In this document: in pieces, positions 46,490-57,229 of the stretch
Layout: every line of letters begins with the position of its first letter
How positions within the stretch are numbered: position 1 is the stretch's first letter
Source of the DNA: Hirsutella rhossiliensis
Taxonomy: Eukaryota > Ascomycota > Sordariomycetes > Hypocreales > Ophiocordycipitaceae
NCBI RefSeq assembly: GCF_020360975.1
Contig: NW_025408674.1
Coordinates: 1,736,001 to 1,800,000, forward strand
Length of the DNA stretch: 64,000 nt
Reading direction: 5' to 3'
Translations under genes and position numbers: made by a program
The notes under the pieces: model-generated
Told to the model about the DNA's origin: nothing
What the model saw: only the letters and a program-made list of their open reading frames with translations
Database searches by the model: none

Positions 46490-48990
46490 CTTTTACTTAC
46501 TCTACCTTTTCCTAAGATATAGCGGCGAACTTAAATAGTATCTTAGGCCTAGCTATAGACCTCCCTAAGAATACCGCTATCTTCTTTAACGTATTACTAT
46601 TTAGGAGTAGGAGCTCTATTTTACTTACTTACTATAGTAAAGTTAAAGTAAAAGGCAGCGAAGGGCGCTTTTATACTAAAGATAAGGAAAGGTTTATAGA
46701 CTAAGACTAATAATATATTTATAAGTAGAAGTAACCTCCTTAATATATCTATAGAGATTATTAGTACTTGATATTAATAGGCTTTATTAAATACTAGGAT
46801 ATTACCTTTAAAGATACTTAGATAATATATAAGGGTATTAAAAAGATAAACGGATTTACTAAGAATAAGGCTTACTAAGAAGAGTATATTATCGATATAT
46901 ATAACTTTCTTTAAAAAGCTATCGATAAATAATAAGCTATAAGCTTTAGCTTTAGTATAATAATTAAGATCTTAATAAAAGGTATTAAGAATATAGTATA
47001 CCTCTTACCTTACTTACTATCGGTTTATACTAACTATTAAGGGGAACCTATTAAAGATATAGAAAATAGATATATAAAGTACTATAAATACCTAAATAAT
47101 AGGGAGTATTTAATTAAGTTTACCGCTCTTACTTTTAACCTTAGTCGCTTTATATATAAATAAAAGTATATAACTAAAGTTATTAACTTTTTAGTAGGAC
47201 TAAATAAAAGGGGACTTTACTAAGGAGCGTTCCTTTAAGACTATAAGGAAGGAAACTTAGTTATTTTTAATACTTAGAAAGAAGGACGGTATACTAAACT
47301 CTATATATTCTTATAAGTATAGTAGTAGTTTCTTTATATCCTCTAAGTTCCTTATAACTTTACTTATACGCTAGTCCCTTATACTACTTAGTAAAAAGGG
47401 TAGGAATATAGCTACTTAGCCTTAATAATAATTTAATACTAGGTTAAAAGTATAGTTAAGCTATACCTTAAGATAATTAAATAGCGATACTTAAAAGTTA
47501 AAGTAATTTTAAAGTAAAGGTATAAGGTAATATAAGAAGCCCTATAAATAGATAAAATCTTATATTAAGACTAGTATTTCTTTAAGCTAGATAAGAAGAT
47601 AAGTATAAAAAGCTATATCGATAGGCTAATATATAGAATCTAAGCTATTATAGTAAATAAACTTAATTATATATAAGTAATATTATAAGGTAGCGGAGTT
47701 TCCTAGTAGTTTAATAGCGGGGTTAAACGACTATAAAGGATACTATTTAATTAAGGTTTAATAACTTTTAGTAAAGTCTTTTTTATATAGATTCCTAGGT
47801 ATAAACGGATTTATTAATATAACTATATTATTCTAGGAGATTAAGAAGAATAAGACCTTTAAGAAGTCTTAAAGGTAGTTAACCTTTAAGATAGGCCTAG
47901 TAAATAGAAACTATTACTTTAAAGAGATATAAAACTAGCTTATATAGTAAAGAGAGCGAGAAAAGAGCTAACTACGCTAGCTACCCTTATAGAGTAACCT
48001 AACTTAATCGCTTAAGCTATATATAGTTTCTTTATAAAACTCCTCCTTAAAAAGACCCTTAACTATTTAATCGCGCTAATAGGAATTAAGAATAGGCCTA
48101 GACCTTTATTACCTTAAGTATTAACTAAATTAAGCTCTTTATCTAAACTAAGTAGCTTTTCCCTAAGTAACCTTAAGATAGGATCCTTACCTTAGAATCT
48201 ATAAAAAAGAAAGCTAAGCGCCCTTACTAGTCCCTTTATCTATATAAAAAAACGCTTTTATTTTCCCCTTTAAATATATAGCTAATTAAGCTTACTCCTT
48301 ACCTACTATTAACGACCCCTTTAAATATATAAAGGAGCGAAAAACTTATAACTATACCCCCGCTAATAGCTTAATAGGAAGCTAGTAAGGAAGAAAGGTA
48401 GATAGCGCGGCTATTAACTCGCCCTAGGACTTTAAAATTACTAGGCGCTCGGTTAATTACCTTAAGGCTAAAGACCTTAGTAATACCTATAGCGCGCCCT
48501 ATTACTCCCTAGAAATAAAGTATAGTAATATCCTCTTTAGCTATAGTCCCTATAAGGTTTATACTAAGCTTTAAACCCTCTTAAGTTAAAGGAGTTAAAA
48601 ACCTAAGAATATATTAGAACTATTACTAGGATATTAACGACTATAATTCTATATATTTATATAGGACTACTAGTAATATAATAACGACTAGTTTATAAGA
48701 CTTTATAGCTTATTTAATCTAGCTATACTTAAAGCTATAGACTAGTAAAGACGCTAACTACTTTATTTCCTTAACGCCTTTAGGAATAATAAGCGCGAAT
48801 ACTTAAGAGCGTATATAAGGGGTAGTAGATAATTATCTAAAAAAGGAAGTATATAAGTAAAGATAAGAAAGAGCTAAATAAGTAGCTCGTAAGTAAAGGG
48901 AGGAATAAATAATATAAAGGGAAGGGATTATAGTAAAGGAGAAAAGTTCTATTAATAGTTTATTTACTTACTTATATACTTAGGAAGAGA
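46490..48990 (+). pseudogene. unidentified extra reading frame 2 of gypsy-4A (before the 3' LTR)
   Basis: About 830 codons, with the first 420 (46502-47760) followed in one frame broken only by TAA/TAG. Blocks: NSILGLAIDLPKNTAIFF, SILLTYYSKVKVKGSEGRF, TFNLSRFIYK, LVGLNKRG, YIDRLIYRIQAI. The C-terminal third is Pro/Asn/Tyr-rich. Copy B (57230-59750, minus) carries the same frame. No known domain recognised; possible homology to a structural or Gag-like protein is only a guess. Codon pattern and absence of frameshifts argue that it was a true protein. Confidence 0.6.
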
Positions 48991-49057
48991 ACCTTACTTA
49001 TTATTATCGCGCCCTTTTTATTAGTATCTTAGGTCGGAAAGTCGCTAAGAAGGAGTT

Positions 49058-49128
49058 TAATAAGTAAGATCGTACCCTTATAGATATTAGCCTATTAAAG
49101 GGATAAAACCCTTAGTACTCCCTATTTA
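49058..49128 (+). repeat. gypsy-4A 3' LTR, first part
   Basis: First 71 bp of the LTR (taataagtaagatcg...actccctattta); the remainder is at 55500-55800 beyond the copia-B insertion. Confidence 0.85.
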
Positions 49129-49604
49129 TATTACGAAGTATAGCTTAATTTTATAGTTCTTAGAGATATCCCTTAGTACGAGGGACCTAGGAAGCTAAAA
49201 AATAGGTTTTAAGAAAGGAGCTAAAAAGAGGTATAGAGAGGAGGGTAGGGGTAAGAGGGGAAGTAAAAGTAGCGATAGCTTCCTATAAAGGTAGCGAGAG
49301 ATAAAACGGATATACCGGCAACGGCTAGAAAGAAGGGGAAAAACTAGTAAAAAGCTTAGTAGTTAAAAGGATATTAGTAGCTTCTTTAAGTAGGGTCTTC
49401 TTTATTAATTAAAATACTAGATAGGTATAAAAAGGGGCGTTAGATAGAGGAAAGAAGGAAAATTAAAGCAATATAATAATTACTCCCTTACTTTTATTAC
49501 TGCCCTTATAAGAATTAAATCTCTCTACCCTACCTATCTAACCCCTTACTTTTAATTTTACCTTTATATATTTTTATATACTTCTTATATCTCTCTTTAT
49601 AAGA
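49129..49604 (+). repeat. copia-B 5' LTR, 476 bp
   Basis: Direct repeat of 55019-55494. Begins tattacgaag and ends tttataaga. The following gttataagcctagg is the presumed primer-binding region. Confidence 0.9.
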
Positions 49605-49739
49605 GTTATAAGCCTAGGAGGAATAGAATTCCTATACCTTCTAGCTACTATAAAAGGCACTTTTCTTATATCCCTTATAGCTTCTTTTTACCCCTCTTAC
49701 TAAAAAAGCTGATTTTTAACTAACTTTTCTACCCCCCCT

Positions 49740-50760
49740 CTTCTATAATAATAACGAAAACCGACTCCTTTACCGTCCCTATAGTCTATAGGACGATTCT
49801 TATAAAGCCCTAAGATTAGGATAAGTAGGTAAAGGAGCTATAGGCTTATATATATAGAACTATCTATAATTTAGTCTTCTTTAATAAGTAGGACCCTCTT
49901 AAGCCCCCTCTTTATCCTAGGGCAATAGAATTTTATAGAGGGAGCTTCCCTCTTCTCTAAGCTAACCTCTATATAATAAAGAGCTTTTTCTACTACCTTA
50001 GGTAACTACGAGAGTTACTATAAGGAATACCTTTACGAGATAAAGCTACTAACTACTATACGTATAGCGATAACGGAATCCGTTAGTACTATAAAGCTAA
50101 TTACTCTTTAAGAGGAAGAGACTCTTAAGTAGTAGCTTTTAAAGCTCGAGACCTTAATAGCTCCCTTAAAGGGCTATATAACTAACCGTATTAGGAAGAC
50201 TTATACGGCCTACCTAGGAGCCTTTTCTACTAGGAACCTACTAGCTTCTTCGTAGCTAGCTAAGTAGGAAGAAATCCTTAAGGAAGCTAACTAATACTTT
50301 CTTATAAAAGCTCTTTCCGGCTAGTAGCTATAGGATATATCTCTACTAATAAAACCTATTAGTAACGGTTACTTAACTATCTTTTAAGAGGCTAGCTAGG
50401 AACTAAATAAAGAGGCTACTAGAGTATAATAGTAAGTAGTTTTATTCCTTTATAGCTAGCACTCGACCTAGACGGCTCGACCTACTGCCCCTATAGCTGC
50501 TATAGCCCCTATTACTACGGCTCCCGCTACTACTACTATGGCTATTGCTCCTTCGGCTCCTCCTCCCTCGAGAGCCTTAACGCTGTCGTTAACTATAGCT
50601 ACGGCCCCGGCCCCGGCTATATATCTTACTCCGGGCCCGGCCCCGGTCCCGTTAGTTAGACCGGCCCGACTAGTCCCTTAATAGACCTTTTAGTCTATTA
50701 GTCGAAAAACCAAGGAACTAGTCGAAATCGAACCTCTTCGTTAAAATTAGTAATAAGGGG
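49740..50760 (+). pseudogene. copia-B gag remnant
   Basis: Frame with TDSFTVPIVYRTILIKP near 49760, KVKELQAYIYRTI-like and GYITNRIRKTYTAYLG, ending in a Pro/Ala-rich tail near 50480-50660 (TTAPATTTMAIAPSAPPPS). It is the capsid-type protein of a copia element; several Gln/Trp codons are now stops. Reversed copies are at 11628-12901. Confidence 0.7.
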
Positions 50761-50779
50761 TAAAAAGGGGGGGTTTTTA

Positions 50780-53700
50780 AGCAGACCTTCTAGATCGGGA
50801 TAAGGATTCCTCGAAGAAATAAAAGACTAGGCGAAACAGCTACCTAGCCTATAAATCCCTAGGCTATCGATTATTATAATACTAGTAGGTCTTCGAGGAA
50901 AACCGACCTAAAGGATTTAACCTTTTAAAGAGGCTATAAGAAACGATATAATAGTCTTTTAAGGAGGACCCCTCGTTATAAAAGAAGATAAACGAGATTC
51001 GGGTTACTAGGAAATAGTAATTAACGCTACTACTATAAATTTAAGGAAAATTCGTTAGTATAGTAAATCTAGTATTTATCTTTCCTATAGATTAGTAAGA
51101 CTAACCGTTAGGACCCTCTAACTATCCCCTATAAAAATTAGCTATCCTTAACTCTAGTACTTCCCTTAATATCTATAATATACTCTTACGATTCCGGTCC
51201 TTTAAAAAGGCATAAAGGGAATATCTTATTGCCGGGGAATTAACTATATAAATAGAGGGATATAGAAGGGTAAATTTTACGATAAAATTACCTAATAGAT
51301 CTATATAAATTCTTCGACGAAAAAGGGTAGCTTTTTACCCTTGATTTTTAATAAGCTTAATTTCCTTCCGCTTTCTTTATAAGGAAGGAATCTTCTAGGA
51401 TATAACGTCTAAGCCTATAAGGCTAGTCTAGAAAAATCAGACTATTAGGCTTATCGAGGAAAAATTCGGTTAATTTATTCTTTAATTCCGACCTATCCTT
51501 AGGAAGGAACTACTCAAGAAGTTAGCTTTCTTTGCTTAAAGGAGGGTAGGTTTAAAGGACCCTCTTTTAGTAGCCTAAGGAGATAGCATTCTTTAGCACG
51601 CGCGACTTAGTTACCCGGGCCCCCTAGCTTTATATAAGCTAGGCTAATAATAGGGCGTATAAATAAGGGGCTTAAAGACCGTCGAATACGAATACTACGG
51701 CTAAGGAAAGACTAAGAGATAAATTTCTAAACGAACGCCTTTACGGCCGGTCTAGCTATATAAGGAAATTTAGGTCGACTAAACTAACGTCTCTAAGGAC
51801 TAGGAAAGCTTTATTAGGGTAATGTTTTTTATAGACGCTTTTTTAGGGATGGTTTTCCCCTATTTCTTACGGACCTACCTAAGTAAGTATAACTAGTCTA
51901 CCCTCTAAGACTTCGTTAACTAGATAAAATCCTACTTTAGCTATAAAGTAAAGAAGATATAGTCTAACGGAGAGCTATTTACGAAAGATATCTTAAAGTA
52001 GCTTTAAAAAAGGGGTATTTTACCCCTCTTATTAGCACCGAATACCTAAGCTTAGAATAAAGGGGTAGAAAGATTAAGAGGTACTATAATAGAAAGGGCC
52101 TATATAATAAGACTTACTATAAGGCTTCTATATAACCTTTAAAGGGAAGTTATTAAGACCGCCTATTACCTTTAGAACCGGACCTTAAGGGACCCTAGGG
52201 AACTAAGGGACTATAGGGACCTAGAGACCCTTTTTAAGACCTAAGGAATAGACTAGAAATCCCCCCTTAAGCTCTTTACGAAGAAGAGGGCCTCGCTAGC
52301 TTACCTTTATACCTACGGCTATAAGGTATATATAATAACTACCGATATATAGCTAAAAAGGAAGAAGAAAAGAAAGCTTAATCCTAGAGCCTTTATTAGT
52401 TACCTTATTAGTTATAATTCTATAAATATCTTCTAGATCTAGATTCCTCTTTAATAGAAGGTTATTTCGACTAGGGATATAATCTTCGACGAATCTAGCT
52501 TCTTTAACGGAAAGAGGGATTAATAGCCCCTCTTACTCTCTTAACGTTAGCTAATTTAAAAGATTTAAATCCCCCCTTCTTAATAGTTTTAAGAAGAGGT
52601 CTTAGATAAGGAAACGGAAGAAGAAACTAACGTTAAAGTAGTTAAGGATAACGCCGACTTTAAGGAAAAAGAAGAAGAGGAAGCTATTAGATTAAATAAT
52701 CTAGACAAAGAAAGAGACTATAGGAAAGCGGTAGAGCTAGAATACGCCTACCTACCTATGCTTCCTCCTATATAAGAAGAAGATCTAAAAGTAGCTTTTT
52801 TAGTTAGTCTTCCTATCTCGACCCTTAAGGGGGTAGGAAAGGCACCTCTCTTAAAGGATTACCTAGCTGCCTTTTTATCCTTACTTTAAGAAGCAAAGGA
52901 AGGTATAGGGCCTAATATAGATACTAAAGAAGACTAACCTCTCCCTTATTTTAATCGTTTTTCTAACTTTTACCTAACGCCTATAAAAGACGGTTCTTAT
53001 AAAGCGTTTATAGTAGGCCGGCTCTTTAAGCTATAGCTATTAGCAAGGAAGGTATATAAAATAGACCTCCTAGACCTACTAATAAACTAAAAGTAGCTAG
53101 AAAAACACTCTTTTAGAGACTAGTTTTTCTAGGCCTAGAAAGACTACCTAGCCTTATACGAAGAAAAAAGGTCTTTTAAAGAGGTCCTTAAAGAAAACGT
53201 AAGAGGAAAATAGGTCCTTAGCTATAAATAGGTCTTTATCTATAAGACTAATAAATATAGCTTCCTTTAAAAATATAAAGCCTAGCTAGTTATTTATAGG
53301 AATTAATAGGAAAAAGGGGATCTACCTACTAAGGTAACTACCTTAGTAGGGATATCTTTTCGGACCCTTATAGCTATAGTAGTAGAATTTAACCTCGAGC
53401 TTAAATAGATAGATATAGTTAACGCCTTTATTAACTGCCTACTTAAGGAAGAAGAAGAAGTTATCTATATACGCCTTCTACTAAGCTTTTAATAGCTAGG
53501 AAAGGTTCTATAGCTTAGGAAAGCTCTATACGGACTACGAAGATTACCCCTTCTTTAGTAATAGTATTTAATAGGTTCCCTCGAAGCCCTAGGCTTTAAG
53601 AAAGTCCCTTAGGAACCGTGTATAATATAGAAGGGTAAAATCATAGTCTTCTTCTACGTTAACGATATTATCTAAGCGTACCTAAAAGAGGAAGAAGCTA

Positions 53701-54720
53701 CTACTAAGGAGGCTATACGAGGCCTATAATAAAGGTATAAGATAACTAAGCTAGGGGAGCTAAAGTAGTTCCTAGGGATACGAATCCTTAGGAATAGGTC
53801 CTAACGGACTATCTAGCTTACCTAGGACGCTTATATCGATAAGGTCGCTTATAAATTCCTCCTTAATTCCCTCGATAAAAAGCTTCCCTCTATGCCTATA
53901 TTGAAAGAGCTTTTGCTTAATCCGTCCTTTTAAGCTAGGGAGTAAGAGAAATACTAATATTAATAGAAGGTAGGCTCCCTGCTTTTTTTAGCTATTTCTA
54001 CTAGACTAGATATCTTTTTTACGGTCTCCCGGCTAGCTAAGTATAACTAGAATCCTAGCCCTAGGCACTAAGAAGTAGTAGACTAAGTAATCCTTTATCT
54101 CTATTTAATAAGATTATATAGTCTACGCCTAAGAGGGTAGGAAAGGAAGAAATTAGCTACTAAAATCTTTTTTTATTCGAGCGATTCGTCCTTTATAGAT
54201 AATTCCTTAGATAGAAAGAGCTTATAGGGGTATATTATATCCCTTTTTAGAGGAACTATTACTTAGAGAGCTTCGAAGTAAGCTACCGTTATAACTTCTA
54301 GTATAGAGGTAGAGCTACTAGCTCTTTTAGAAGCGTTAAAAGAAGCGATTTTCCTTAGCTAGCTACTAATATCTCTATAACTATAAATCCCGACCCTGTT
54401 AGCTATAGAATATAATAATATATAGACTATACGGATTCTTATAGAGGAAAATAGTAAGCTATTAACCCGGCTATAGTATATTAATATCTATTAGTATTAG
54501 TTACGTTAAGAGGTCTAAAGGGGACTTATTTCCGTCCGTTAGGTTCTAATAGTATTAATAAAAGCCAACGGTCTTATAAAGCCCTTACCGAAGTAGAAGC
54601 TAGCTATCTTTTTATAGTAAATTAAGCTAGAAGACGTTCGAGAGAAGCTATCCTTAGAAGCCCGCCTTAAGAGTCTATAAGAGGAGCTAATAGCACGTAG
54701 GAGGAAGGAGACGTTTATAG
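50780..54720 (+). pseudogene. copia-B pol remnant: protease region, integrase, RT, RNase H
   Basis: Integrase core and C-terminal part at about 51620-52520 (LYTYGYKVYI, DIIFDESSFF). RT at about 52990-53900: FRTLIAIVVEFNLELK, DIVNAFINCLL, KALYGLRRLPL, and a strand corresponding to YVDD written FYVNDII near 53660. RNase H at about 54170-54640: GYIISLFRGTI, SSIEVELLALLEALKEA, ANGLIKPLPKQK. Domain order INT-RT-RH is copia. RIP stops throughout and the YVDD Asp is damaged. Confidence 0.9.
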
Positions 54721-55007
54721 CTAAAGAGAGGAATTAGGACTTAACTTAAAGGAGGGCCCCTAGCTTAATTAAGACTTATTCTTCTTAAAGGCCCTCTTTT
54801 TAGGGACTTATCCTTAGAGAAGCCCCCCTTTCTTATAAGACTTAATTTCCTCCTTAGGCCCCTTTTTCCTAAAGTAGGTTTAAAAGAGCCTAGGGCTAAA
54901 ACCTAGATTTCTTAAGTAAGGGATAAGTATAGACTAAGACCTCCTTTATACGCTTACTAGCCTAAAGCTATATTTAGCTTTACCCTTTCTATAAGGGCAG
55001 GCTATAG

Positions 55008-55016
55008 CTAAGGGGG
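55008..55016 (+). other. copia-B polypurine tract
   Basis: ctaaggggg just before the 3' LTR start at 55019, the usual plus-strand priming position. Confidence 0.5.
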
Positions 55017-55018
55017 TA

Positions 55019-55494
55019 TATCGCGAAGCGTAGCTTAATTTCGTAGTTCTCGGAGATATCCCTTAGTATAAGGGACCTAGGAAGCTAAAAAATAAGTTTT
55101 AAGGAAGGAGCTAAAAAGAGGTATAGAGAGGAGGGTAGAGGTAAGAGGGGAAGTAAAAGTAGCGATAGCTTCCTATAGAGGTAGCGAGAGATAAGATAGA
55201 TATACCGGCAACGGCTAGAAAGGAGGGGAAAAACTAGTAAAAAGCTCGGTAGTTAAAAGGATATTAGTAGCTTCTTTAAGTAGGATCTTCTTTATTAATT
55301 AAGATACTAAACGGGTATAAAGAGGGGCGTTAGATAAAGGAAAGAAAGAGAATTAAGGTAATATAATAATTACTTCCCTACCTTTATTACTGCCCCTATA
55401 AGAATTAAATCTCTCTGCCCTACTTATCTAACCCCTTACTTTTAATTTTACCTTTATATATTTTTATATACTTCTTATATCTCTTTTTATAAGA
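55019..55494 (+). repeat. copia-B 3' LTR, 476 bp
   Basis: Same length as the 5' LTR. Differences are mostly transitions of RIP type; this copy keeps cgcgaagcg where the 5' LTR has tacgaagta. Confidence 0.9.
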
Positions 55495-55499
55495 ATTTA

Positions 55500-55800
55500 A
55501 CTTACTTCTAAATATACTTAAAGGCCTTATAAAGACCTTAATTATTTAATAAGGTATCTTCCTTAATTATAGTTAATTTAAATTTTATTTTTCCCCCTTT
55601 AAAGTAAAGGCCGCTAGTTACGCGACTTTAGTAAAGATAAAGAGGTATAAAGTAAAGAAATCTCTAAGACTTATATTAATAACCTAAGACCCTTAGAGCT
55701 ATATATAGGACTAATAATTAAATAATTATATAGTTAATTACTCTACTAATCCTTAGCCGCGTACTATACGTGCTTTAGGTATATACCCTTATCCTTATTA
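55500..55800 (+). repeat. gypsy-4A 3' LTR, second part
   Basis: Continues 49058-49128 after copia-B and ends ccttatta; 71 plus 301 bp equals the 371-bp 5' LTR within one base. Confidence 0.85.
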
Positions 55801-56818
55801 AAGTAATCCTTTAAAAAAGAAAGAGGTACTTTTCCTACCCTCTTATAAGTTAAGATAGGAAGACTAATAAAAAAAGCTACTTTTAGATCTTCTTATTATA
55901 TAGAAAGAGGCGTAGGAAGGTAAGTATATTCTAGCTCTACCGCTTTCCTATAGTCTTCTTCTTTATTTAGATTATTTAATTTAATAGCTTCCTCTTTTTC
56001 TTTAAAGTTAGCGTTATTCTTAACTACTTTAATATTAGTTTCTTTTTTTATTTTCTTATCTAAGACCTCTTCTTAAGACTATTAAGAAGGGGGGATTTAA
56101 ATCTTTTAAATTAGCTAACGTTATAAGAGTAAGAGGGGCTATTAATCTATCTTTCTATCGAAGAAGCTAGATTTATTAAAAATTATATCCCTAGTTAAAA
56201 TAACCTTTTATAAAAGAGGAATCTAGATCTAAAAGATATTTATAGAATTATAACTAATAAGGTAACTAATAAAAGCTCTAAGATTAAGCTTTCTTTTCTT
56301 CTTCTTTTTTAGCTATATATTAGTAGTTATAGCGTATATCTTATAGCTATAAGTATAAAGGTAGGCTAGTAAGGCCCTCTTCTTTATAAAGAGCTAGAAG
56401 GGAGATTTCTAGTCTATTCCTTAGGTCTTAAAAAGGGTCTCTAGGTCCCTATAGTCCCTTAGTCTCCTAGGGTCCCTTAGGGTCTAGTTTTAAAGGTAAT
56501 AAGCGGTCTTAATAACTTCCCTTTAAAGGTTATAGGAAAGCCTTATAGTAAGTCTTATTATATAGGCCCTTTTTATTATAGCACCCCTTAATCTTTCTAC
56601 CCCTCCGTTTTAAACCTAGGTATTCGGTGCTAATAAGAGGGGTAAAATACCTCTTTTTTAAAGCTAATTTAAGATATCCTTTATAAATAGCTCTTTATTA
56701 AACTATATCTTCTTTACCTTATAGCTAAAGTAGGATTTTATCTAATTAATAAAGTCTTAAAGGGTAAACTAGTTATACTTACTTAGGTAAGTCTATAAGA
56801 AATAAAGGAAAACTATTT
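55801..56818 (-). mobile_element. copia-B internal fragment between the two gypsy-4 copies
   Basis: Reverse of about 51840-52850 of the complete copia-B (integrase region; TTDIQLK-like frame near 56320). Both gypsy-4 3' LTRs abut it, which suggests that both copies inserted in or near the same older copia-B and that the flanks were later lost. Confidence 0.85.
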
Positions 56819-57197
56819 TAATAGGGACGAGGGTATATACTTAAAGCACGTATAATATATAGCTAAGGATTAGTAGAGCAATTAACTATATAATTATCTA
56901 ATTATCGGTCCTATATATAGCTCTAAGGGCCTTAGGTTATAGATATAAGTCTTAGAGATTTCTTTACTTTATGCCTCTTCGTTTCTACTAAAGTTATATA
57001 ACTAGCGGCCTCTTCTTTAAAGGGGAAAAATAAAAATTTAAATTAACTATAATTAAGGAAGATATATAATTAGATAATTAAGGTCTTTATAACGCCTTTA
57101 AGTATACTTAGAAGTAAGTTAGAAGGGGAGTACTAGGGGTCTTATCCCCCCCCCCCTTAATAGGCTAATATTTATAGGGGTACGATCTTACCTATTA
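56819..57197 (-). repeat. gypsy-4B 3' LTR, 379 bp
   Basis: Reverse of 35747-36117, ends taatagg and cctatta. It contains an expanded C run (57146-57156), part of the length difference. Confidence 0.85.
57146..57156. repeat. homopolymer C11
   Basis: Eleven C in the LTR where the other gypsy-4 LTRs have a short G/C run; a slippage-type expansion. Confidence 0.9.
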
Positions 57198-57229
57198 AAC
57201 TCCTCCCTAGTAACTTTTTAACCTAGGAT

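Larger units (their letters stand above)
49129..55494 (+). mobile_element. complete Ty1/copia retrotransposon family B, 6,366 bp, inside the gypsy-4A 3' LTR
   Basis: Two 476-bp LTRs, gag and pol in copia order, flanked by the 5-bp duplication attta (49124-49128, 55495-55499). The unbroken target (ccctatctaacttac) is seen in the other gypsy-4 LTR at 35805-35820. RIP-degenerate, but GC-richer than its host. Confidence 0.94.
35747..55800 (+). mobile_element. very large Ty3/gypsy retrotransposon family 4, copy A (about 12.5 kb without nested insertions)
   Basis: LTRs at 35747-36117 (371 bp) and, split by copia-B, 49058-49128 plus 55500-55800 (372 bp together). Ends taatagg...cctatta are RIP forms of TGATAGG...CCTATCA. 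Internal order is gag, pol, extra frame 1, extra frame 2. Subtracting two solo LTRs and the copia leaves about 12.5 kb, large for a fungal gypsy. Copy B (56819-63705, minus) confirms the layout from pol to the 3' LTR. The flanks (tattt, aagta) do not match, so no target duplication is seen. Confidence 0.85.
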
